Shown in pieces: positions 16,891 through 23,231 of a stretch of 49,147 nucleotides of DNA. Both the position numbers and the translations under genes were made by a program. The number at the start of each line of letters is the position of its first letter. Within the stretch, counting starts at the first letter, position 1. Source of the stretch: Actinomycetota bacterium (GTDB taxonomy: Bacteria; Actinomycetota; Acidimicrobiia; Acidimicrobiales; Ilumatobacteraceae); contig JACQZZ010000057.1 in the NCBI GenBank assembly GCA_016213625.1, positions 1 to 49,147 on the forward strand, given 5' to 3'. Under the pieces are notes generated by a model. The model did no database searches and was not told where the DNA came from. It saw nothing but the letters and a program-made list of their open reading frames with translations.

Positions 16891-17762
16891 CCGCGCGCTA
16901 CACGCTGCACGGCGAACTGCCTGCCTTGGATCGACCGGTGCTGGTCGTCATGCTCACGGGCTGGATCGACGCCAGCGGTGCGGCGGCAGCAGCGATGGCG
17001 TCGTTGCAGGAGCAGTGCGACACGAAGGCCCTGGCCACGTTCGACGGCGACATGTTCATCGACTATCGCGCTCGCCGCCCGGTGATGGAGCTCCGCGAGG
17101 GCGTGAACACCCGATTGCAGTGGAGCGACATCGAACTGCGCCACGGCACCGATGCCGCGGGGCACCCTGTCCTCACCCTCACGGGGCCCGAACCCGACAT
17201 GCAATGGCGCGCGTTCGCATCCGCGGTCGCCCAACTGACGCTGCAACTCGGCGTGTACCAGATGGTGTGCCTTGGCGCGTATCCGTTCGCCACGCCGCAC
17301 AGCCGAGGGTCGCGGTTGTCGTGCTCCTCGCCGTCGGCAGACGTCGTGGCCAACGTGCCCTACCTCAAGAACTCCGTCGACGTCCCGGCCGGCATGAGCG
17401 CCGTCCTCGAGCACGCGCTCACCGAGGCCGGCATCGCCTCGCTGGGCATCTGGGTGCAGGTGCCGCACTACGTCAGCGCGATGAGCTACCCCGCCGCGTC
17501 GGTGGCACTGCTCGACGGGCTGCGCGAAGTCACGGGCATCACCGTGGCCACCACGGCACTCGGTCGCGAGGCCGAGATCCAACGCGCTCGCATCGACCAG
17601 TTGGTGTCGGGCAACGACGAGCACGGCGCGATGGTGCAGCAACTGGAGGCGGTCTACGACCAACTCACCGAGACCACGCTGTCGCTGGGCTCCAGCGAGA
17701 TCCCCAGCGGCGACGAACTGGCCGCCGAGTTCGAGCGCTTCCTGCGCGACCAGGACGACTGA
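16887..17762 (+). CDS. PAC2 family protein
   Basis: 291 residues. The PAC2 fold is recognised from VLVVMLTGWIDASGAAAAAM at the start, a DYRARRP segment, and LGAYPFATPHSRGS in the middle. Eukaryotic relatives are proteasome-assembly chaperones; the role of bacterial members is unknown. The GTG start at 16887 overlaps the phosphotransferase stop by 4 bases. The C-terminal 60 residues are acidic and look coiled (MVQQLEAVYDQLTE). Confidence 0.82.
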   Translation: MTARYTLHGELPALDRPVLVVMLTGWIDASGAAAAAMASLQEQCDTKALATFDGDMFIDYRARRPVMELREGVNTRLQWSDIELRHGTDAAGHPVLTLTGPEPDMQWRAFASAVAQLTLQLGVYQMVCLGAYPFATPHSRGSRLSCSSPSADVVANVPYLKNSVDVPAGMSAVLEHALTEAGIASLGIWVQVPHYVSAMSYPAASVALLDGLREVTGITVATTALGREAEIQRARIDQLVSGNDEHGAMVQQLEAVYDQLTETTLSLGSSEIPSGDELAAEFERFLRDQDD

Positions 17763-17777
17763 GTCAGGACGGTTGCC

Positions 17778-18698
17778 TCAGGACACGGGCAGCACCAGTT
17801 CGGGGAGCTGCAGTCCCTGACACCCCGCCTGCGCGAGTTCGATGAACCGATCGGCGGCCGGAATGAGGGTGCGGCCCCGACGCCGAGCGAGCACCACGAT
17901 GCGCGGCGGGAGCGGCGGGTCGAGATGGGTGACCAGCACGCCAGGGTCGTTCCGGTCGACGGCGAGATTGGGCATGATGGCGCACCCCATCCCGGCGCGC
18001 ACCATCGCCTGCACCGCGCTGTTGTCGTTCGAGCGGAAGACGTAGTCGGGCTCGACGCCGAAGCGGCGCAGCGCGTCGTCGATGGACAGCTGGCACGCAC
18101 ACGCCGGCTGCCCGATCATCGCCACGTCATTCAGGTCGGCGGGATCTTCGATCGGTTGGCAACCGGCGCGACTGACGAGGACGAACGGGTCGACCAACAC
18201 CGGCACCGCCTCGATGCCCTCGTGGTCGGGCATGCCGACGAGGAACGACAGGTCGAGTTCGTCGGCCAGGAGGTGTGCCACCAGTTCGTCGTTCTCGTCG
18301 TTCTCGATGGCCCGCACCGCGAGTCCCGGCCGTTCGCCGCGCAGGCGACCGATGACTTCGGGCAGCACGTTCACGGAGATGCTCTGGAAGGATCCGACGA
18401 GCAGCCGGCCGACCTCGCCGGCACGCAGCGACCGCAGGTTGTCCTCTGCGGTACGCAGTTGCTCGAGCACCATGCCGGCGTGTTCGAGCAGCACCGTGCC
18501 GGTGGGAGTGAGTTCGGCTCGCCGGGGACCGCCCTGACGATCGAACACCTTCGCGCCCACGGCGCGCTCGAGGCCGGCGATCTGTTGGCTGATGGCCGAC
18601 TGGGTGAACCCCAACCGCTCAGCCGCACGACCGAACGAACCCTCTTCCGCCACGGCTTGCAGCGCCCGCAGCTGGCGAATCTCGACGTCTCGGAGCAT
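17778..18698 (-). CDS. LysR-family transcriptional regulator
   Basis: 306 residues. The N-terminal winged helix (about 8-65) reads LRALQAVAEEGSFGRAAERLGFTQSAISQQI, and the periplasmic-binding-like effector domain follows (about 95-300). The start at 18698 (MLRDVEIRQL) places the HTH at the family position; an in-frame ATG at 18728 would eat into the regulatory region. It is divergent from a 78-residue gene, and the space between holds a typical T-N11-A dyad, so autoregulation is likely. The effector is unknown. Confidence 0.9.
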   Translation of the reverse strand: MLRDVEIRQLRALQAVAEEGSFGRAAERLGFTQSAISQQIAGLERAVGAKVFDRQGGPRRAELTPTGTVLLEHAGMVLEQLRTAEDNLRSLRAGEVGRLLVGSFQSISVNVLPEVIGRLRGERPGLAVRAIENDENDELVAHLLADELDLSFLVGMPDHEGIEAVPVLVDPFVLVSRAGCQPIEDPADLNDVAMIGQPACACQLSIDDALRRFGVEPDYVFRSNDNSAVQAMVRAGMGCAIMPNLAVDRNDPGVLVTHLDPPLPPRIVVLARRRGRTLIPAADRFIELAQAGCQGLQLPELVLPVS

Positions 18699-18735
18699 GA
18701 GGTCATCATAAGCCTGAGTGATGTACATGACAAGG

Positions 18736-18758
18736 GATCATCGCTTTACGGAATGATC
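18736..18758. promoter_or_regulatory. LysR-type operator, GATCAT-N11-ATGATC
   Basis: Perfect 6-base arms separated by 11 bases, the T-N11-A geometry of LysR regulator sites. It lies between the divergent lysR-like gene and the small ORF at 18780. A second, looser ATCA/TGAT dyad lies near 18705-18722, as expected for a regulatory plus activation site pair. Confidence 0.6.
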
Positions 18759-18779
18759 GTCTCGGCGCACACTGAACAC

Positions 18780-19016
18780 ATGACCCCCGATGTGCACTAC
18801 CGACTCGCCCTCCAGATCGCCGAGCACGGCATCCGGGCCCACCACGACGAAGTGACCCACTACGTGGCCGCACTCCGTCGCCACGGACACCGGAGCTCGC
18901 TCCTCGACCTCACCCTCGACCCCACCCAGCCCGACGTGGCCCGCGAACGGGCCTTCGGGCGCCTGCCCAGCTCACTCGACGCCATCACCACGCCGGTCGT
19001 TGGGCGAGCCGCCTGA
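18780..19016 (+). CDS. Small hypothetical protein, 78 aa
   Basis: Short soluble protein rich in His and Arg. A helix near residues 5-30 (LALQIAEHGIRAHHDEVTHYVAALRRHG) is followed by a second segment with LDLTLDP and VARERAFGRL. I do not recognise a characterised family. It is read divergently from the LysR regulator across the T-N11-A dyad, so it is the prime candidate target of that regulator. It ends immediately before the stop of the convergent phosphoesterase gene. Confidence 0.65.
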   Translation: MTPDVHYRLALQIAEHGIRAHHDEVTHYVAALRRHGHRSSLLDLTLDPTQPDVARERAFGRLPSSLDAITTPVVGRAA

Positions 19017-20408
19017 TCAGTCCTCGAGCTGCGGTGCCTCCGGACTCGCCGGAGGGGCCGCGGCCGGCAGCGTCGTACACCCGGCCACCACCGCCGTCGC
19101 CCGTTCGCTCGTGCCCGGGAGCACCGGCACGCTGGGGTCGTGGCTGCTGAAGTCGAGTGCCGCCGTCAGGTCTGCGCAGGTCGACCGACGCCACTCGGAG
19201 ATGTTCGGCACCTCCACCCCGAAGCGCTGTTCCAGGAACAGCAGGGTCGAGGTGTGGTCGAACACCTCGCTGCACACCCTGCCACCGCGGCTCCACGGCG
19301 AGATCACGGTGGTGGGAACTCGGAACCCGAGGCCGATGGGCTCGTCGCCCACGTACTCCCCCGCCGTGCCCTTCGGCGCGACCGGCGGCGGCACGTGGTC
19401 GTAGAAGCCCCCGTTCTCGTCGTAGCTGAGGATGAACACCGTCTTCTTCCACAGCTCGGTGTTGCCCATGAGCGCGGCCAGGATCGTCGCCGTGAGGTCC
19501 TCGCCCACCGCGGGAGGAAACGACGGGTGCTCGCTCTTGGCGGTCGGCGCCACGATCCAACTCACCTGTGGCAGGTTGCCCGCGGCAGCGTCCGTCATGA
19601 ACGCGTCAGCCGAGCGATTGGCGATGGCCGCGTCGTACAGCGGGTCGGTCGCCGACAGACCCTGGAAGTTGGCGAAGAACTTCAGCGGGTTGTCGTCGTA
19701 GTCGTCGAGCTCGTGGTACACCCGCCACGACACGCCCGCCGCCTGGAGCCGCTCGGGGTAGGTGGTCCATGTGAACGGGCCCGTGAGGTTCTCGATGACC
19801 GGTCCACCCCCGAGGCCGTCAGGGTCGATGGTGGCGCTCATCGAGTACAGCCGATTCGGTGTGGTGGGCCCGATGACCGAGCAGAAGTACTGATCGCACA
19901 ACGTGAACTCGTCGGCGAGCGCCCAGTAGTACGGAAGGTCGGAACGACGGAAATAGCCCAGCGCGGCCGGGCCCATGCGGTCACCGAAGCCGGAGTTGGT
20001 GCCGTTCGCCCATGCGAGATGCTGGCCCGCCCAGCCGTGGTCGGGGTCGGGCCCGCACGCACCAGATGTGGTGGCCGTGTCCATCCAGTAGGGCGTCATG
20101 GTTCCCGCTTGCGGCTCGCCGAAACCGCGCACGCCTCTGCGAGTGCCGAAGTAGTGGTCGAAGGAGCGGTTCTCCTGGAAGAAGATCACGACGTGCTCCA
20201 CATCGGCGATCGACCCGCCGGCGATCGTCGTGTTCGTGATCGTCGTGTTCGTGCTCGTCGTGTTCGTGCTGCTCGAAGCGACCGTGGTGGATGACGGCGG
20301 TCCTGCGGTCGACGATGCTGCCTCGTCGTCATCGGCACAGCCGACCAGACCGGCCGCGAGGAGCCCCGCCGTGCCACCGAGGAACTGTCGACGAGACCAA
20401 GCGACCAT
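19017..20408 (-). CDS. Tat-exported phosphoesterase lipoprotein (phospholipase C / acid phosphatase family)
   Basis: 463 residues. The signal peptide has the twin-Arg motif SRRQFLGG at 5-12 and a lipobox LVGC with Cys24, so a folded, lipid-anchored surface enzyme is expected. A Thr/Asn/Ser repeat linker (residues 47-61) follows. The phosphoesterase core shows ENRSFDHYFG near residue 80 and FILSYDENGGFYDHV near residue 340, metal-site signatures of the PLC/AcpA family. It should cleave phosphodiesters or phosphomonoesters outside the cell. A CACGAT element lies 6 bases before the ATG. Confidence 0.88.
   Translation of the reverse strand: MVAWSRRQFLGGTAGLLAAGLVGCADDDEAASSTAGPPSSTTVASSSTNTTSTNTTITNTTIAGGSIADVEHVVIFFQENRSFDHYFGTRRGVRGFGEPQAGTMTPYWMDTATTSGACGPDPDHGWAGQHLAWANGTNSGFGDRMGPAALGYFRRSDLPYYWALADEFTLCDQYFCSVIGPTTPNRLYSMSATIDPDGLGGGPVIENLTGPFTWTTYPERLQAAGVSWRVYHELDDYDDNPLKFFANFQGLSATDPLYDAAIANRSADAFMTDAAAGNLPQVSWIVAPTAKSEHPSFPPAVGEDLTATILAALMGNTELWKKTVFILSYDENGGFYDHVPPPVAPKGTAGEYVGDEPIGLGFRVPTTVISPWSRGGRVCSEVFDHTSTLLFLEQRFGVEVPNISEWRRSTCADLTAALDFSSHDPSVPVLPGTSERATAVVAGCTTLPAAAPPASPEAPQLED
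20227..20271 (-). repeat. Three 15-base tandem repeats in the phosphoesterase linker
   Basis: The units (plus-strand form GTCGTGTTCGTGATC with single changes) encode T-N-T-T-I/S repeats. The array keeps frame, so unit number can vary without breaking the protein. Confidence 0.75.
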
Positions 20409-20507
20409 CGGACCATCGTGACACGGGGCGCGTGCCGCACGCGCGATGCGCTCGTATGCCGCAGCGAGCGGCGAGTACGTTGCGTCTCACTACGAAAGGG
20501 GAACGGC

Positions 20508-21527
20508 ATGAAGGTCGACGGAGGAATCGGCACCAACCTGCATCAGGCGGGCGCACAGGCGAAGGAGCTGGAGGCCACTGGTTACAGCGGCGCCTGGACG
20601 GCCGAGACGAGTCACGATCCGTTCTTCCCGCTGCTCCTCGCCGCGGAGCACACACAGACGCTCGAACTCGGCACCTCCATCGCCGTCGCATTCGCTCGCA
20701 ACCCGATGACCCTGGCCAACATCGGCTGGGATCTCCAGGCGTTCTCGAAGGGCCGCTTCAACCTCGGACTCGGCAGCCAGATCAAGCCCCACATCACCAA
20801 GCGATTCAGCATGGAGTGGAGCCACCCGGCGCCGCGCATGCGCGAGATGATCCTCGCCATTCGCGCCATCTGGGACACGTGGGAGAACGGCACGCCGCTG
20901 AACTTCCGCGGCGACTTCTACACACACACGCTCATGACCCCGTTCTTCACCCCCGAGCGCGCCGACCTCGCGGGGTTCGGCGTGCCGAAGATCTTCCTCG
21001 CCGGCGTCGGTGAGATGATGACCGAGGTCGCTGGCGAGGTGTGCGACGGCTTCCTGTGTCACGGCTTCACCACTGAGAAGTACCTCCGCGAGGTCACCAT
21101 CCCCGCGCTCGCTCGCGGCCGCGCCAAGGCCGGCAAGACGATGGAGGGCTTCGAGATCGTCGGCCCGTCGTTCGTCGTCACCGGTAACACCGAGGACGAG
21201 ATGAAGGCGGCAGCCGCCGGCACGCGTCAACAGATCGCCTTCTACGGCAGCACCCCGGCCTACCGCGGCGTGCTGGAGGTGCACGGGTGGGGCGAGCTGC
21301 AGGACGAACTGAACCGGCTGAGCAAGCAGGGGCCGTGGGTGGAGATGGGCAACCTCGTCACCGACGAGATCCTCGAGACGTTCGCCGTGGTCGGCCAGCC
21401 CGAGCACGTCGCCCCCGAGCTGCACCGCCGCTACGGCGATGTGATCGAGCGGATCAGCTTCTATGCCCCCTACAAGAGCGATCCCGAGCGCTGGACCAAG
21501 GTGCTCGACGCCCTCAAGGCCGCCTGA
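20508..21527 (+). CDS. LLM class F420-dependent oxidoreductase (MSMEG_2256-like family)
   Basis: 339-residue luciferase-like TIM barrel. Diagnostic stretches are MKVDGGIGTNLHQAG at the start, the AFARNPMTLANIGWDLQAFS block, and GRFNLGLGSQIKPHITKRF. The length and N-terminus match a family restricted to F420-producing actinobacteria. A clear Shine-Dalgarno (GAAAGGGG at 20494-20501) fixes the ATG at 20508. Monocistronic; substrate unknown. A strong hairpin follows the gene. Confidence 0.85.
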   Translation: MKVDGGIGTNLHQAGAQAKELEATGYSGAWTAETSHDPFFPLLLAAEHTQTLELGTSIAVAFARNPMTLANIGWDLQAFSKGRFNLGLGSQIKPHITKRFSMEWSHPAPRMREMILAIRAIWDTWENGTPLNFRGDFYTHTLMTPFFTPERADLAGFGVPKIFLAGVGEMMTEVAGEVCDGFLCHGFTTEKYLREVTIPALARGRAKAGKTMEGFEIVGPSFVVTGNTEDEMKAAAAGTRQQIAFYGSTPAYRGVLEVHGWGELQDELNRLSKQGPWVEMGNLVTDEILETFAVVGQPEHVAPELHRRYGDVIERISFYAPYKSDPERWTKVLDALKAA

Positions 21528-21564
21528 GGTCGCTCAGACCCAGACTGCACGCACCGATGTCGGG

Positions 21565-21595
21565 CTGATTCGTCTCGGAAGCCGAGACGAATCAG
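21565..21595. terminator. Hairpin between convergent genes, probable bidirectional terminator
   Basis: A perfect 14-base stem (21565-21578 with 21582-21595) closes a 3-base loop. It lies between the stop of the LLM gene and the stop of the convergent deaminase. There is no T-run, which is common in high-GC actinobacteria. A third arm at 21614-21626 could pair with the left arm (one mismatch) and form an alternative structure. Confidence 0.65.
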
Positions 21596-21619
21596 ACCGA
21601 GCAGCAGATTTGGGACGAT

Positions 21620-22093
21620 TCAGCCCCAGAAGCCGGCGTGGACCTTCGCGGCGTCGTCTTCGCAGCGCGGGCCTTCCACCGTCAACGCGGGCGTCGCCCG
21701 GGCACCGAGTTCGGTGGCGGTGATCTGGAAGCCGACCTCGTCGGCACCCGGCCGGCGCGTGAGTTCGTTCAGGCGCGCTGCCGACAGGCCGAACACCACG
21801 TGACGCGCTCCCGCCCAGAACATGGCGCCGACGCACATCGGGCACGGCTCGGTGGAGGCCACCACGATGCCGTCCGCCAACTCGGCGAGCCGACCGGACT
21901 GCTCGAGTCGGCGCACCAGCATCGCCTCGGCGTGCGCGGTGAGATCGCCATCGGAGTTCACTCGATTCACGGCCTCGGCCACCACCTCGCCGTTCAGCAG
22001 GAGGAGCGCACCGAACGGATGGTCACCCGCGGCGCGAGCCTCAGCCGCCAGTTCGATGGCCCGGTGGACGGCCGCGTCGAGATCAGCGGGCAC
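21620..22093 (-). CDS. Nucleoside deaminase (CMP/dCMP-type zinc fold)
   Basis: 157 residues from a GTG at 22093. The zinc and catalytic residues are complete: HAEAM (His ligand and proton-shuttle Glu) and PCPMCVGA (two Cys ligands). The HPFGALLL segment upstream is typical of the guanine deaminase / tadA-like group. The start at 22093 gives an 11-base overlap with the SDR stop; an ATG at 22147 would overlap 65 bases. The C-terminal region (VEGPRCEDDAAKVHAGFW) resembles guanine deaminases, so purine salvage is likely. Confidence 0.83.
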   Translation of the reverse strand: MPADLDAAVHRAIELAAEARAAGDHPFGALLLLNGEVVAEAVNRVNSDGDLTAHAEAMLVRRLEQSGRLAELADGIVVASTEPCPMCVGAMFWAGARHVVFGLSAARLNELTRRPGADEVGFQITATELGARATPALTVEGPRCEDDAAKVHAGFWG

Positions 22094-22862
22094 GCATTCC
22101 GCCGTCGATGGGGATGGCTGCTCCGCTGAGGAACGCGGCGTCCTCACTGCACAGGAACGCCATCAGCGCGGCGATGTCGCTGGGCTCGCCGTACCGACCG
22201 AGCGGGATGGACATCGCCATCATCGCGTGCACGGCCTCGGGGTCCTCCGGGTTCATCCCCGCCTCGAGCGCGCGCATCATGCGCGTCTCGACCGGCGACG
22301 GGCACACTGCGTTCACGCGGATCTTCATGGGCGCGAACTCCATCGCCGCGGTCTTGGTCATGCCGATGACCGCGTGCTTCGAGGCGCCGTAGGCCACGAT
22401 GCCCGGCGTGCCGCCGAGGCCCGCCACCGATGACACGTTGACGATGGCCCCACCGCCTCGCGCGGCGATGGCCGGTGCCGCGTGCTTCATACCGAGAAAC
22501 ACCCCACGCACGTTCACCGCGAGCACGCGGTCGAACCCCGCCACGTCGGTGTCGGTGAGCGCCGTCACCGGCCCTTCGACGCCCGCGTTGTTGAGCAGCG
22601 CGTCGATGCCGCCGAACTCGGCGACGGCACGAGCGACGTACTCACGCACCTGTGCCTCGTCGGTGACATCGGCAGCTGCGGCGATGCAACGACCCCCGGC
22701 GGCAGTGACCAGTTGCACCGTCTCGTCCAGCATCGGGCCCGGCAGATCGACCGCGACCACCGCGGCGCCTTCCTGGGCGAATCGCAGCGCGGACTCGCGG
22801 CCGATGCCGCCCGCAGCACCCGTGATGATGGTGACCTTGCCGTTCAGACGTCCCTCGCTCAT
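22083..22862 (-). CDS. SDR family NAD(P)-dependent oxidoreductase
   Basis: 259 residues with the classical short-chain dehydrogenase pattern: cofactor loop TGAAGGIG at about 15-22, Asp39 after VVAVD (favouring NAD+), NNAG at about 92-95, catalytic Ser near VNVSSVAG and Y-x3-K in YGASK (about 158-162). The substrate is unknown. The start at 22862 is supported by TACGGT (complement of 22870-22875) 7 bases upstream. The deaminase follows with an 11-base overlap. Confidence 0.92.
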   Translation of the reverse strand: MSEGRLNGKVTIITGAAGGIGRESALRFAQEGAAVVAVDLPGPMLDETVQLVTAAGGRCIAAAADVTDEAQVREYVARAVAEFGGIDALLNNAGVEGPVTALTDTDVAGFDRVLAVNVRGVFLGMKHAAPAIAARGGGAIVNVSSVAGLGGTPGIVAYGASKHAVIGMTKTAAMEFAPMKIRVNAVCPSPVETRMMRALEAGMNPEDPEAVHAMMAMSIPLGRYGEPSDIAALMAFLCSEDAAFLSGAAIPIDGGMRAR

Positions 22863-22927
22863 GGGCCGGACCGTACACCTCCACCGACACGACTCACGTG
22901 CCGCGCGGGTCCAATAGGGTGCACGTC
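22863..22927. promoter_or_regulatory. Divergent leaderless promoters, SDR / DUF2277
   Basis: The minus strand has TACGGT at 22870-22875, spaced 7 from the SDR ATG. The plus strand has TAGGGT at 22915-22920, spaced 7 from the ATG at 22928. No Shine-Dalgarno precedes either start. Confidence 0.5.
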
Positions 22928-23221
22928 ATGTGCCGCAACATCACCACCCTCCGCGGGCTCGACCCCGGCGCCACGGCCGAGGAGATCGAGGCCGCAGCCC
23001 GCCAGTACGTGCGCAAGGTGAGCGGCGTGCAGTCGCTCTCGGCCGCCACCGCCGAGCCCTTCGAGCACGCCGTGAACGTCATCGCCGCGGCCACCACGGA
23101 ACTGTTGGCAACACTGCCGCCGCGCAAGCAGCCACCGCCCACGCTGCCGCCGCTGCGCCGCATCAAGGCCACCAAACCCAACCCCACCGGCACGGTTTCC
23201 GCGGGAACATCTGTTCGATAA
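22928..23221 (+). CDS. DUF2277 domain protein
   Basis: 97 residues. The family signature is clear: MCRNITTLRGLDPGATAEEI at the start, then AAARQYVRKVSG and a helix with FEHAVNVIAAATTELL. The C-terminal 30 residues are Pro/Arg/Lys-rich and look disordered and basic. The function of this family is unknown. It lies just upstream of the helicase on the same strand. Confidence 0.88.
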   Translation: MCRNITTLRGLDPGATAEEIEAAARQYVRKVSGVQSLSAATAEPFEHAVNVIAAATTELLATLPPRKQPPPTLPPLRRIKATKPNPTGTVSAGTSVR

Positions 23222-23224
23222 GGT
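23219..23224 (+). promoter_or_regulatory. Probable -10 element of the helicase gene (TAAGGT)
   Basis: TAAGGT ends 7 bases before the ATG at 23232 and overlaps the end of the DUF2277 gene. It favours that ATG over the in-frame GTG at 23223. Confidence 0.4.
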
Positions 23225-23231
23225 GGCCGCC

